Assembly (NCBI RefSeq): GCF_019264485.1
Contig: NZ_JAHVAA010000005.1
Coordinates: forward strand, 45,160-109,159
Direction: 5' to 3'
DNA from: Sediminibacterium sp.
GTDB lineage: Bacteria > Bacteroidota > Bacteroidia > Chitinophagales > Chitinophagaceae
DNA: 64,000 bases
Positions 25,816-36,037 of this stretch are shown here, piece after piece. Position 1 is the first letter of the stretch; each line of letters starts with the position of its first letter. A program made the position numbers and the translations under genes. The notes under the pieces are model-generated. The model had not been told where the DNA came from, searched no databases, and saw nothing but the letters and a program-made list of their open reading frames with translations.

Positions 25816-27144
25816 TTAGTGGTTCAAAAATATTTGATTATAGTAGTTGCCGATTTGCTGACCCTGCTTTTGTCCGTTAATAACGGCTGAACGATAGTGA
25901 ATGCCACCATACATACGACTCATACTCACTTCATCGGAAGCCGCAGCCAGAGAAGAAAAACTTCTTTCCAGGCCGAGGTACTTCAATTCGGTGGTATCAT
26001 GAAAAGCCGTAGTGTTTCCAAATACTTTTGATAATACAGTTGCAGCCGCGGCTGAGATCACACTATGACCACTGCTGTACTCCGGAAAAGGAGGTGTTTG
26101 TAATAACGGGTTCCATTCTGAGGAAAGGTATTCTCTGATTACAGTTACGGGCCTGATGGTTTTACTGCTATATTTTTCTTCCCAGGTAGAAATAAAACCA
26201 TCAAAAATTGCTGCCGAAGCCAGCGCATAAGCCTGGGCAATTTCCATCTCCGACTTCTTCGACTGTTTGCTGAGGATGGCCGTAATGCCCATCCAGTGAC
26301 CCACAGGGGTTGTCTTTTTATTGGCATAGGTAAGATGTCCCTTGTGTTCAGAAACAAAGGGATTGTCATCCCAGAAACGGGCAATCAGTTTTTGTTCTTC
26401 GGTCAGCGACTTACTCATTTCATAAACTTCCACCACTTCTTTATAATATTGGCTGGATGGGTTTATGCTGAATGCAGGTGGTCTCACCGGTTTAAATTGA
26501 GCAGCAGAATCCATTAACAGGGGTTGAATATATCTCCAGTTGGGTTCAACCGCTTCCTCGTAATCGGGAGGTGTTTGTTGCCAGATACCGGTTTCTTTCA
26601 GCACGCTGAATTTCGGCATACCACGGGTTAATTTATAACCATCTTTTGAAACCCTTTCTAAAATAACAGCCGCTACTTTCTCACCCCAGTTAACAGAGGA
26701 TATTCTCATATCTTCATCCATCGCAAAATCCTTGAGTAATATTTCCCTGCTTTTCCTGATACTGTCTTTTGAAAAAACCAATGCTTCTGCCACTTTCATA
26801 AAAGCCACCACTGCCGACAACCTGAAATCGTATTTGGTGGTACTGTCTGGTAGCTCAAGCGCTTTAAAACCTTTGAGCAAAGGGAGTAAACTGCCGAACT
26901 TTTTATCTATGGGCCGTAATGCTTCGTAATAAGCAATATTGCTGTAGGTATACATTCTACTGGCAACCGGAGGATTAACAATATCATATACAATTACATC
27001 TGTTAACTGCTGTAGACAGTGATGCTGTAAATCTGCTGCGCTAAAACTGCTGCTTTTATTTTCTGTTTTGCAACCGTTGACGATGACATATAAACCAGTG
27101 CATACAATCAACAACCATTTCTTATATTCTTTCATACAGCTCAT
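25816..27144 (-). CDS. PAP2/vanadium-dependent haloperoxidase-like lipoprotein, copy 1
   Basis: 442 aa. Lipobox Cys25 (IVNGCKTEN). All oxyanion-pocket residues of the PAP2/vanadium-haloperoxidase superfamily are present: K324-x6-R331-P, S358-G359-H360 (PEYSSGHSV) and R410-x5-H416 (SRMYGGIHYR). The site binds phosphate or vanadate, so acid phosphatase and haloperoxidase cannot be told apart by motif alone, although the size and N-terminal helices fit the haloperoxidase branch. Its ATG overlaps the stop of the FG-GAP lipoprotein gene by 4 bases, so the two are translated together. It is one of three paralogues in 13 kb. Confidence 0.85.
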   Translation of the reverse strand: MSCMKEYKKWLLIVCTGLYVIVNGCKTENKSSSFSAADLQHHCLQQLTDVIVYDIVNPPVASRMYTYSNIAYYEALRPIDKKFGSLLPLLKGFKALELPDSTTKYDFRLSAVVAFMKVAEALVFSKDSIRKSREILLKDFAMDEDMRISSVNWGEKVAAVILERVSKDGYKLTRGMPKFSVLKETGIWQQTPPDYEEAVEPNWRYIQPLLMDSAAQFKPVRPPAFSINPSSQYYKEVVEVYEMSKSLTEEQKLIARFWDDNPFVSEHKGHLTYANKKTTPVGHWMGITAILSKQSKKSEMEIAQAYALASAAIFDGFISTWEEKYSSKTIRPVTVIREYLSSEWNPLLQTPPFPEYSSGHSVISAAAATVLSKVFGNTTAFHDTTELKYLGLERSFSSLAAASDEVSMSRMYGGIHYRSAVINGQKQGQQIGNYYNQIFLNH

Positions 27145-30100
27145 GGTTTAAGGGTCCTGCTCTTTTTATTTCCGGCAAAAATATCTGCCGATACAATAAA
27201 GGTATTGAGCGAAATAAATCTTGAAGATTGTGAAAGAAATCCCTGTCCGAATGGATACTCTTCTTTTCTCTTGCTGCCATCTTTCAGATAAACTATTGCA
27301 TGTGTTTCATTTGGCGCTAACCTGATAACAGACTGGTTCTTATTATTCGAACGAAACAGTTTGAGCATATCCCTGTTTTGTCCTGCTGCAACAGCAGGTT
27401 GATTCTGTACCATCAGCTCAACCAATGCCCTTCCGTTGGCCGGGGTATAGAAACCCGATTCAGCAATGGATAAGGAGCTGAACCCCTGTTTACCTTTATT
27501 CAATAAAACCAACCCATTTAATGCATCCTGTCTGCCGAGGTAAGCAGCCATCGAAAATTCATTACCGGTTAATACGAGGTCAGTCCAGCCATCGCCATCA
27601 ATATCGCGGGCTGTTATACCATACACAGGGCCAAGTTGTGCAGCAGCAGGTAATGGATGTATTTCAAAATTCAGCTGGCCTTTATTTTCAATCCAGCAAC
27701 TTTGCAAATAAGTAGCAGTTGTTGTATAGGCATCTTTTAAAACATCGGGAGTCAACAACAGGCTCATATCTGTTTTGGCATAAGCTGCATAGTTGGGGAA
27801 ACGTTCTTTCATAATACTCATTTCTCTCAGCAAGAGGTCTCGCCCGGCTATCGGAAATTCTTTTTTCTCACCATAAATAGTAGCAGGCAACCAATGACTG
27901 AACAATGCATCAAAGCTGGAATTGTTGTCGAAATCTTTTGCATAAGCGGTAAGCGGATATTGATCCGATGCCTGTAAAAAACCGTTGATACCGTAATTAC
28001 CCGCTACATAATCCATGTCGCCATCATTATCCATATCAGCAGCAATAATGCTGTTCCACCAGCCTTTGAATGAATCTAAGGCTGTTTTTGTTTTCGTAAA
28101 AGCCTTACCCGTATTTTTTAATAACTGAATACTGCCCCAGTCGGTAGTAAGCAAGAGATCGGTTTTACCATCCGCATCCGCATCAGACCACACAGCAGCA
28201 GTAATCATTCCAATATTTTGTAAATCAGGGGCTAACTGTCTGGTAACATCTGTAAAAGCAATTTTGTCTTTTTGTGAATCATTTCTGTAAATAAAACTGC
28301 TGGCAGGCATCGGATAACTGCCTGGTATTACCCGTCCGCCAATGAATAGATCAAGGTCACCATCCTGGTCATAATCGGAAGCAATGACACAGCTTTTGGT
28401 AGAACGGTTATTTGTAAAATCGGCGGTTATTTCAGAGAAATTTCCTTTGCCATCGTTGATATAAAAATGATCGGTATAAGCTTTTGTCTGAGGTTGGTTT
28501 TCTGCACCACCAGAAACGATAAATAAATCAAGATCACCATCAGAATCAGCATCCAATAAACTGATACCCGCATCGTCCTGTAATTGCGGACTGGTATGAC
28601 CCGGTAAGTATTTTCTGTTGAACCGCCCATCTCTTGTTTGCATAAAAACAGAAGCATGAAAAGGAGAACCACCACCGGTAACCAAATCGTCTAACCCATC
28701 GCCATTTACATCACCTGCGGCTAATGAAGGACCGTATTGTGTGAGCTTATGTAACAGTAAACGTTGAATATCGAAATCAATAAAATCAACTTCTGAAAAA
28801 CCATAGTTAATACCTGCTTTTGAAGTAATATCACTAAACAGTGAAGAATCAGGTATAACAGAAGCTGCTGTAACTGAAGTTGCCTGAAGAGCAGAGAAGA
28901 GAATGGTTTGATTGCTGCTGATGTTTTTTCTGGTCTCCATTTTCCCGTCAGGCCATATCACTTTAACCGAATCAATGGTGCTTTGTTTCCCCACACCAAA
29001 ATGAATCGTTTGCTCAACGGTAGAGAGATAACCCCTGTATGGAGAATACTCCAGTACCTGATGGGCGTCTTTGGTAAATACATGTACCCATGTGCCAATA
29101 CCCGATTTATTATTATCGGTACCCTGCAATCCAATGCGTATATAATGAGGGGCTTCTTTTTGTTCCTGTTGTTTGTTTTTGAGTAAAGTAGCCGGCATAT
29201 TGGTATTGTTGATCACAATATCAAGATCACCATCTCTGTCAAGATCAGCATAAGCCATGCCTGCAGAAAAAGTCGGAAAATCAATACCCCATTCTTTTGT
29301 GCGGTCAATAAAACGCAGATCGCCATTGTTCTGGTACACATAGTTACTGATTTTTACTACGGGTAACTGATTCAATACTTGTTCCAGCGGTGCGTTGGCT
29401 ACTGCATTTCTACGGTAAGCCATAAAGTCTTTATCAGACATGTCTTTGGGTAAACCGTTTGTTACAAACAAATCTCTCCAGCCATCATTGTTTACATCAA
29501 ATAAAAGAGGGGCCCAGCTCCAGTCGGTATGTGCCACTCCACTGAAATAAGCGATCTCACTAAACGCAGGTCTTGCAACCGTATCATACCCTGCAGGTAA
29601 CAAACCCTGATTGAGTTGTAAGGTATTTCTCGGGTATTGATAAATATAACCGAAACGGTCACTGTTCTGAAAAGTCTGGTAACTGATATCGGAATGCATC
29701 ATCTTCTGCCTGTAATTATCTGCAGGCATCATATCTGTTTCAATAATATCGGCCAGACCGTCGTTATTGATATCTGCAATATCATTACCCATCGCATTTT
29801 TACTGGTATGTTTCAGGTAAGCAGCGCACTGGTCGCTGAAAGTTCCGTTGCGGTTGTTGATATAGAGTATATTATTCGACAGGTAATCATTACTTACATA
29901 AATATCTTTCCATCCGTCCTGATTAATATCTGCAATACTTACACCCAGACCATGACCTTCAATTAAAATACCAGCTTTGGCAGATACATCTTTATACACC
30001 GGGTGATGAAGACTTGAATCGTAATTATTTTCAAAGAGCTTATCAGTATTGGGCCAGCTGCCATTTTTTCTGATGGGGCGAAATTCGTTCGGATAAGTGC

Positions 30101-30689
30101 CATCCAGGTCGTTTATTAAAAGATAAACATCAAGATCACCATCATTATCATAATCAAAGAAAGCGGCCATATGCGTATTGGATGCATCAGCAAGACCATA
30201 TTCCTCTGCCATTTCTTTGAATACAGGAATACCTGTTGTACGGTTCGCACCCTGGTTAATGTATAAAAGATTTTTTTTTGCATTGCTGTCAGATAAAACA
30301 GCCGCACAAACATAAATGTCCATCAGACCATCATTGTTAATGTCGATGATACTCGCACCTTTGCTCCATTTGCCGTTACCGCCAACAGAAGCCTGTTCAG
30401 TAATATCTTCGAATTTGAGATTGCCTCTGTTCAGAAAGAGTTTGTTGGAAGTTCTGTTACCGGTAAAATAAATATCTGGTAAGCTGTCGTTATTGAAGTC
30501 GCCAATGCCCACACCACCACCATTATAAATGTATTCGTAATTCAATACATTCAGTTCTTCTGTTTCGGTAATAAGGTTGTTGAATTGCAGCCCGGATTTT
30601 TCAGGATTTATTTCCTCGAATAGAGTAGTCTGTTGTTTGCATGACATGGCCATCATGCAAACGATTGCGGCAAGAAAAATGTGCTTCAT
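27141..30689 (-). CDS. FG-GAP/VCBS-repeat lipoprotein with ASPIC/UnbV domain (CRTAC1-like), copy 3
   Basis: 1182 aa, the largest of the three paralogues. Lipobox Cys17 (MMAMSCKQQ). Blades include GDFNNDSLPDIYF, IDINNDGLMDIYV, FDYDNDGDLDVYL, ADINQDGWKDIYV, FDVNNDGWRDLFV, ADLDRDGDLDIVI, GDVNGDGLDDLVT, LDADSDGDLDLFI and ADMDNDGDMDYVA. An ASPIC/UnbV segment lies near the middle (IGLQGTDNNKSGIGTWVHVF ... IDSVKVIWPDGKM). It is translationally coupled to the downstream haloperoxidase-like gene and divergent from the GH65 gene with 53 bp between starts. The coupling is the strongest evidence that this family and the PAP2 enzymes act together. Confidence 0.88.
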   Translation of the reverse strand: MKHIFLAAIVCMMAMSCKQQTTLFEEINPEKSGLQFNNLITETEELNVLNYEYIYNGGGVGIGDFNNDSLPDIYFTGNRTSNKLFLNRGNLKFEDITEQASVGGNGKWSKGASIIDINNDGLMDIYVCAAVLSDSNAKKNLLYINQGANRTTGIPVFKEMAEEYGLADASNTHMAAFFDYDNDGDLDVYLLINDLDGTYPNEFRPIRKNGSWPNTDKLFENNYDSSLHHPVYKDVSAKAGILIEGHGLGVSIADINQDGWKDIYVSNDYLSNNILYINNRNGTFSDQCAAYLKHTSKNAMGNDIADINNDGLADIIETDMMPADNYRQKMMHSDISYQTFQNSDRFGYIYQYPRNTLQLNQGLLPAGYDTVARPAFSEIAYFSGVAHTDWSWAPLLFDVNNDGWRDLFVTNGLPKDMSDKDFMAYRRNAVANAPLEQVLNQLPVVKISNYVYQNNGDLRFIDRTKEWGIDFPTFSAGMAYADLDRDGDLDIVINNTNMPATLLKNKQQEQKEAPHYIRIGLQGTDNNKSGIGTWVHVFTKDAHQVLEYSPYRGYLSTVEQTIHFGVGKQSTIDSVKVIWPDGKMETRKNISSNQTILFSALQATSVTAASVIPDSSLFSDITSKAGINYGFSEVDFIDFDIQRLLLHKLTQYGPSLAAGDVNGDGLDDLVTGGGSPFHASVFMQTRDGRFNRKYLPGHTSPQLQDDAGISLLDADSDGDLDLFIVSGGAENQPQTKAYTDHFYINDGKGNFSEITADFTNNRSTKSCVIASDYDQDGDLDLFIGGRVIPGSYPMPASSFIYRNDSQKDKIAFTDVTRQLAPDLQNIGMITAAVWSDADADGKTDLLLTTDWGSIQLLKNTGKAFTKTKTALDSFKGWWNSIIAADMDNDGDMDYVAGNYGINGFLQASDQYPLTAYAKDFDNNSSFDALFSHWLPATIYGEKKEFPIAGRDLLLREMSIMKERFPNYAAYAKTDMSLLLTPDVLKDAYTTTATYLQSCWIENKGQLNFEIHPLPAAAQLGPVYGITARDIDGDGWTDLVLTGNEFSMAAYLGRQDALNGLVLLNKGKQGFSSLSIAESGFYTPANGRALVELMVQNQPAVAAGQNRDMLKLFRSNNKNQSVIRLAPNETHAIVYLKDGSKRKEEYPFGQGFLSQSSRFISLNTFIVSADIFAGNKKSRTLKP

Positions 30690-30742
30690 ACAGGGTTTTA
30701 GAATAAATTTGAGCTAACTCAAGTACTTGCAAAATAAGCATT

Positions 30743-32776
30743 ATGAAACGATTGCGCCTGATTTGCCAGCTATTCTTTTTTATGGGTATCGGACTTGCCA
30801 AATCGCAGGATCCATGGAAGCTCACAGTACCCTCAGTGAACCCCGCCAATTACTATGGAGTAACAGTTGCCAATGGAATGATTGGTATTGTTTCTTCACC
30901 TGAACCGTTTAAAGTAAAGGAAGTGGTTTTAGCAGGAGCGTATGACCAATATGGCCGTGGAAGAGTGAGTAATTTCCTCCGGAGTTTTAACCTGCTCAAT
31001 ATGCAATTGGGTATCGATGGCAGAAATATTGGTGCAGCTGATGTGCGCAATATGAAACAGGAACTGGATATGCAGAAAGCATCATTCACCTGCTCTTTTG
31101 ATTATGGTGATAAAGCCACTGTAACATATACTTACTATTCACTCCGTCATCTTCCCTTTACGGTATTAATGGATGTGGCTGTAACAGCTAAAAAAGATAT
31201 ACTGGTTAATTCAGCCAGTGTAATGGAAGCACCGGATGCATTGAAAGATGTACAGAATTATTACAATGAAATTGATCGTCCGCATGTAACCATCAGCCTG
31301 CTTACTTCATCTGCAAAAAGTCCAACCGGAAAATTATTGATGTGTGCATCCAATACCTTTCTTTTCTCCGAACACCATGGTGAAGAGCCACGTGTAATTC
31401 ATGAGATGTGGGATAATAATATGCACCTCATGAAATTCAATAAAACAGTAAAAGCAGGAACTACATACCGTTTCTCTGTTGCAGGTTCCTCCATCACCAG
31501 TGCGCATCATGATGATCCGTTGAATGAAGCTGAACGTATGACCATTTTTGCAAAGCTCGAGGGAAGAGAACGTTTATTATCCTTTCACAGCAAGGCCTGG
31601 AGCGAATTATGGAAAAGCGATATTCAGATTGAAGGCGATGCACAGGCACAACAGGATGTTCACAGTATGATGTATCATCTCTATTCTTTTGTGAGAGAAG
31701 GAACAGATTATAGCCCGTCGCCCATGGGTTTGAGCGGACTCGGTTACAATGGCCATGTATTCTGGGACACAGAATTGTGGATGTATCCTGCATTGCTGGT
31801 GTTACAACCAGACATGGCAAAAAGTATGGTAGAATACCGGTACAACCGATTGGCTGCTGCAAAGAAAAATGCATTCAGTCATGGTTATAAAGGAGCCATG
31901 TTCCCCTGGGAAAGTGCCGCCACAGGTGTAGAAGAAACACCGGTATGGGCATTGAGTGGACCGTTTGAACATCATATTACAGCCTGTGTGGGTATTGCAG
32001 CATGGAACTATTATTGCGTAACACAGGATAAAGAATGGCTCAAAGAAAGAGGCTGGCCCATCTTGAAAGAAACAGCCGATTTCTGGGCCAGCAGGGTAGA
32101 AAGAAATGGCCCGGGTAAGTATGATATAAAAAATGTAGTAGCTGCCGATGAGTGGGCCGAGAATGTAGACAACAATGCATGGACCAATGCTGCGGCCAAA
32201 GCAGTATTGAATTATGCTACCGAAGCCGCTGTACTGATCGGAGCAAAAGCAGATGCCGATTGGTTACAGGTGGCAAAAAATATTCCCATTTTAAAAATGG
32301 AAAACGGGGTTACACAGGAGCATGCCACTTATAAAGGAGAAGGTATTAAACAGGGCGATGTAAACCTGCTTGCTTATCCATTAAAAGAAGTAAGCGATCC
32401 GAAACAGGTGCTGAAAGACCTCGAGTATTATGAAACACGTGTACCCAATGAGGGTACACCTGCCATGACACAGGCCATATTTACCCTACTCTATGCGAGG
32501 TTGGGTAACGCAGACAAGGCCCTTAAATTTTTTAAAGACTCTTATGAACCCAACCTCAACCCGCCGTTCAGGGTGATTGCAGAAACCAAGGGCGGAACCA
32601 ATCCTTATTTTGCTACAGGGGCTGGCGGTATTTTACAAAGTGTGCTGATGGGTTTTGGGGGTATTGACATTACCTCAAAAGGAATTACACAGATTAAATC
32701 GGTACTTCCCAAACACTGGAAAAAACTAACACTTACAGGTATTGGACCCGACAAAAAAACCTTGATTGTTCAATAA
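30743..32776 (+). CDS. Secreted glycoside hydrolase family 65 protein
   Basis: 677 aa. Signal peptide 1-20 (cleaved near GLAKSQ). N-terminal beta-sandwich (~25-290), then an (alpha/alpha)6 barrel with GYNGHVFWDTELWMYPALLV, MFPWESAATGVEETP, and the catalytic-acid segment DEWAENVDNNAWTN with Glu470. KQGDVNLLAYPL is present near residue 535. The pattern is closer to acid trehalase/PGGHG-type hydrolases than to cytoplasmic phosphorylases, and secretion supports a hydrolase. It probably cleaves an alpha-glucoside in the periplasm. It is followed 20 bp later by a small exported protein. Confidence 0.85.
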   Translation: MKRLRLICQLFFFMGIGLAKSQDPWKLTVPSVNPANYYGVTVANGMIGIVSSPEPFKVKEVVLAGAYDQYGRGRVSNFLRSFNLLNMQLGIDGRNIGAADVRNMKQELDMQKASFTCSFDYGDKATVTYTYYSLRHLPFTVLMDVAVTAKKDILVNSASVMEAPDALKDVQNYYNEIDRPHVTISLLTSSAKSPTGKLLMCASNTFLFSEHHGEEPRVIHEMWDNNMHLMKFNKTVKAGTTYRFSVAGSSITSAHHDDPLNEAERMTIFAKLEGRERLLSFHSKAWSELWKSDIQIEGDAQAQQDVHSMMYHLYSFVREGTDYSPSPMGLSGLGYNGHVFWDTELWMYPALLVLQPDMAKSMVEYRYNRLAAAKKNAFSHGYKGAMFPWESAATGVEETPVWALSGPFEHHITACVGIAAWNYYCVTQDKEWLKERGWPILKETADFWASRVERNGPGKYDIKNVVAADEWAENVDNNAWTNAAAKAVLNYATEAAVLIGAKADADWLQVAKNIPILKMENGVTQEHATYKGEGIKQGDVNLLAYPLKEVSDPKQVLKDLEYYETRVPNEGTPAMTQAIFTLLYARLGNADKALKFFKDSYEPNLNPPFRVIAETKGGTNPYFATGAGGILQSVLMGFGGIDITSKGITQIKSVLPKHWKKLTLTGIGPDKKTLIVQ

Positions 32777-32796
32777 AAACTATTATTTTTAACTGC

Positions 32797-33351
32797 TTGA
32801 AACGACTTGCCACGATAGTATCTCTCAGTTTACTACTCTTTAGCCTTGGTGGCTACAGGATGTTGTTGGGTTATATGGAAACGGCTTCCGACAACGCATT
32901 TCAGGCTAATCTGTACAATGATATTTATGATGAAGCCATGTTGCTTCACCTCAAAGTTCCGGCCAGTACACCTTATGGTGCCAATTCGCCACAATACGAA
33001 AATGCAACGGGCGAGGTTGATATTAATGGCGTGACTTATCATTTTGTAAAAAGACGTTTCTACAAAGACTCACTTGAATTATGGTGTGTGCCCAATATGG
33101 AAAAAATCGGTATCCGGAATGCCCGGGATGATTTCTTCCGGTTAGCGGGAGACTATAATGCAAGTTCATCCACACAAAAATCTTCCAATCAGCATACGGT
33201 TCTTAAATTCTCTGTTCTGGACTTTACCGGGGATCATTCTTTTTCCTGGCAGTTTAGGAATGCAGCACCCAGACAGGTTCATTATTTGAATCAGGAAACC
33301 GCTTATCTGTCTGATTATATAAATCGTTTAGAGCGACCTCCACAAGCTTAA
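32797..33351 (+). CDS. Small exported or membrane-anchored protein of unknown function
   Basis: 184 aa from a TTG codon at 32797; no upstream ATG exists in frame and the next in-frame ATGs would delete the hydrophobic N-terminus (MKRLATIVSLSLLLFSLGGY). The body has LHLKVPASTPYGANSP, then EVDINGVTYHFVKRRFYKDS LELWCVPN (two segments shown), a pattern I have seen in short Bacteroidota proteins near transporters, without known function. One transmembrane or signal segment, no cofactor motif. Tightly spaced after GH65 and 62 bp before the second haloperoxidase-like gene, so probably in their operon. Confidence 0.6.
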   Translation: MKRLATIVSLSLLLFSLGGYRMLLGYMETASDNAFQANLYNDIYDEAMLLHLKVPASTPYGANSPQYENATGEVDINGVTYHFVKRRFYKDSLELWCVPNMEKIGIRNARDDFFRLAGDYNASSSTQKSSNQHTVLKFSVLDFTGDHSFSWQFRNAAPRQVHYLNQETAYLSDYINRLERPPQA

Positions 33352-33413
33352 TGCTGGTTCATTAAGCATTATTCTTTTCTTTTTATCTGAATTTATTGAA
33401 ATAACCTGGTTTT

Positions 33414-34739
33414 ATGAGAAAGCTCTTATTGGGGCTCGTAATTGTTTTATGTGCACAGGCATGTAAACCATCTACCGAGTATAAAACATTTTTACACGAT
33501 CCAGCTTTGTTTAGCAATACCGTATATGAACTGAATACGGTAGTGATGGGGAATAATTTTCCTCCCATGGTAGCATCGCGTAATTATGTATATGCTGCTG
33601 TTGCTGCTTATGAAGTGGTAGCCGCTGCTTATCCCAATGAGTACGAATCGCTGGGCGGACAATTGAAGGGGTTACAGAAACCGCTTGTACCAACTATTAC
33701 AGCCGATATGGATATTGAACTGGCTACCCTGCTTGCTTATATGAAAGTGGGAGAGACGGTAACTTTTCCGGAAGGCAGTATGAAGGATTATGAGGATAGT
33801 ATTTTACAGGTTGCCAGAGATAAAGGCCTGAGCAGCAAAGTAGAAAAAGCATCGCGTATGCTGGCAGACAGTATCAGCATGCACATCATCCGTTGGAGCA
33901 AGAAGGATAATTACCTGCAGACAAGAGGTGCCGAAAAATATGCGGTGAAAAATATACCGGGTCGCTGGGTGCCAACACCACCTATGTATGCCCCGGCTGC
34001 AGAACCACACTGGCATGAGATAAGACCACTTGTAATTGATAGTGCAGGCGTTTTTGATCCACCACCTCCACCTGTCTTTAATATTACAGATAAAAAAAGC
34101 AAGTATTATCGGGAAGTAATGGCCATTAAAAATGCCGTTGACAGCTTAACACCTGAGCAGAAACATATTGCAGAATTCTGGGATGACAACCCGTTTAAGA
34201 TGAATGTAACAGGACATGTAATGTATGGCAGCAAAAAATTCTCTCCTCCGGGTCACTGGATGAGTATTGTGGGTATTGCCGGACAAAAAGCAAAAGCCGA
34301 TTTCGCCACACATGTATATGCCGTTGCCAAAACATCTATAGCCTTATTTGATGCATTTATACAGTCTTGGTATGTGAAATACAAATACAATACCGCCAGA
34401 CCGGAAACAGTCATCAATGAATACATCGATCCAAACTGGAGACCCTATCTGCAAACACCTGCTTTTCCTGAATATACCTGCGGACACTCAACCATTTCAT
34501 CTGCCGCTGCCGAGGCGCTAACCAGCGTATTCGGTGATAATTTTTCTTATACCGATTCTACTGAACTGGAATTCGGTATACCCAACAGAAGCTTTAGCTC
34601 GTTCAGGGCCGCTGCTGAAGAAAATAACTGGGCCAGGTTTTATGGTGGTATCCATTTCCACAATTCATGTATCATCAGCACCGATTATGGTCAACGCGTT
34701 GGACGAATGGTAGTTGACCGTTTGAAGATGAAAAAATAA
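33414..34739 (+). CDS. PAP2/vanadium-dependent haloperoxidase-like lipoprotein, copy 2
   Basis: 441 aa. Lipobox Cys17 (LCAQACKPS). Pocket residues: K322-x6-R329-P (KYKYNTARPETV), C356-G357-H358 (PEYTCGHST, Cys replacing the usual Ser) and R408-x5-H414 (ARFYGGIHF). The Ser-to-Cys change next to the conserved Gly-His is unusual and could alter oxyanion binding. The N-terminal helical half resembles copy 1, including HIAEFWDDNPF and PPGHWMSIVGIA. It lies last in the GH65 unit. No redox cofactor motif other than the vanadate/phosphate pocket is present. Confidence 0.83.
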   Translation: MRKLLLGLVIVLCAQACKPSTEYKTFLHDPALFSNTVYELNTVVMGNNFPPMVASRNYVYAAVAAYEVVAAAYPNEYESLGGQLKGLQKPLVPTITADMDIELATLLAYMKVGETVTFPEGSMKDYEDSILQVARDKGLSSKVEKASRMLADSISMHIIRWSKKDNYLQTRGAEKYAVKNIPGRWVPTPPMYAPAAEPHWHEIRPLVIDSAGVFDPPPPPVFNITDKKSKYYREVMAIKNAVDSLTPEQKHIAEFWDDNPFKMNVTGHVMYGSKKFSPPGHWMSIVGIAGQKAKADFATHVYAVAKTSIALFDAFIQSWYVKYKYNTARPETVINEYIDPNWRPYLQTPAFPEYTCGHSTISSAAAEALTSVFGDNFSYTDSTELEFGIPNRSFSSFRAAAEENNWARFYGGIHFHNSCIISTDYGQRVGRMVVDRLKMKK

Positions 34740-34953
34740 TCGATGCCAATGTTGGTCGCTGACCACCATTGAAAATTGAAATGATACAGTCAACAAACGA
34801 ACCAGTGTTGACCAGACAATCAATCGAATAATCACCATATTGGCGAGACCAATGATGCTGATTTGTTGTAGGTAACAATCAACTAATAATTGCTAAAGAA
34901 ACCCGGCTATTGATGATCAGTGATCAACAATGGCAAATCAAACCTAATCTAAC

Positions 34954-36036
34954 ATGAGACCAATCATATTTTTACTGACAGTTGTTTTTCTTATTCAAAC
35001 AAAATCAAATGCACAGGGTTGTGTGGCCATCAGAAGTGTGGGTGGCATGTGTACTATTGATAATCTTTTTGGTGCAGACTCTGTTCAAAGCAAATGGAGT
35101 TTTAATGCCAATACCCGCTATTTCAACTCCTTTCGCCATTTTGTTGGAACAGATGAGCAAAAGCACAGAATGCAGAATAAAACAGAAGTAATTAATCACA
35201 ATGTTACAGTAGACCTGAGTTTAACTCGCATACTTAACAGACGCTGGTCAATAACATTTGGCATACCTGTTATATCCAATACACGCACATCCTTATATGA
35301 GCACGGAGGAGCAGCACGTCACCTTACCAGTTCTTTCGGATTGGGTGATGCTCGTATTACTGCCTACCACTGGTTAACCGATCCTGCCAAAGCAAGAAAA
35401 TTCAGTTTGCAGGCAGGCCTTGGTATTAAATTACCTACAGGCGATTTCAGGGTACAGGATCATTTTTATACCAGTGCCGGTGCAAAAGTATTAGGTCCGG
35501 TAGACCAGTCTATTCAACTCGGCGATGGTGGAACAGGTTTTACCATGGAGCTGAATGCTAACCATATAATTTCAAGAAGGGTAAGCTTATACGGTAATTT
35601 CTTTTACCTGATGAATCCGCGTGAACACAATGGTGTATCAACTGCAAGAGGTGGAACACCTTCTGCTACGGCCATTCAGTATGGCAGTGATGTAATGAGT
35701 GTGCCCGATCAGTATATGATTCGTTTTGGGGCCAACTTTACTTTCAATCGTTTAACATTTTCTGCCGGTTACAGAAATGAAAGAGTAACAGCGAAAGACC
35801 TGGTAGGAGGTAGTTATGGTTTCAGACGTCCGGGTTTTGTAGCATCCATCGAGCCGGGTGTAACCTATTCATTAAAGAAAATGAACCTCTACGCTTATGT
35901 ACCCTTTGCTGTTCAGCGCAGCCGTATACAGAGCTATGCTGATCTTGAAAGAACAAGAATCACCGGTGTTCGCGCACAGGGCGATGCAGCATTTGCCGAT
36001 CTGGCAGTGAATGTGGGAATAAGTGTAAGATTTTAG
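34954..36036 (+). CDS. Outer-membrane barrel protein (MetA/phenol-channel-like)
   Basis: 360 aa with signal peptide 1-20 (cleaved after KSNAQ). The mature chain is strand-rich and contains WSITFGIPVIS, SFGLGDARITAYHWLTD and LQAGLGIKLPTGDF, a pattern of the 'phenol MetA degradation' type transporter family, and it ends in an aromatic (VGISVRF). Likely a channel for small hydrophobic or aromatic compounds; the substrate is unknown. Together with the next barrel gene and the third haloperoxidase-like gene it forms a plus-strand group, which suggests uptake or export of that enzyme's substrate or product. Confidence 0.72.
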   Translation: MRPIIFLLTVVFLIQTKSNAQGCVAIRSVGGMCTIDNLFGADSVQSKWSFNANTRYFNSFRHFVGTDEQKHRMQNKTEVINHNVTVDLSLTRILNRRWSITFGIPVISNTRTSLYEHGGAARHLTSSFGLGDARITAYHWLTDPAKARKFSLQAGLGIKLPTGDFRVQDHFYTSAGAKVLGPVDQSIQLGDGGTGFTMELNANHIISRRVSLYGNFFYLMNPREHNGVSTARGGTPSATAIQYGSDVMSVPDQYMIRFGANFTFNRLTFSAGYRNERVTAKDLVGGSYGFRRPGFVASIEPGVTYSLKKMNLYAYVPFAVQRSRIQSYADLERTRITGVRAQGDAAFADLAVNVGISVRF

Positions 36037-36037
36037 G

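Noticed and set aside
32833..33042. Minus-strand frame opposite the small exported protein
   Set aside because: Shadow of the plus-strand gene; the plus-strand frame has a signal peptide and fits the operon spacing.
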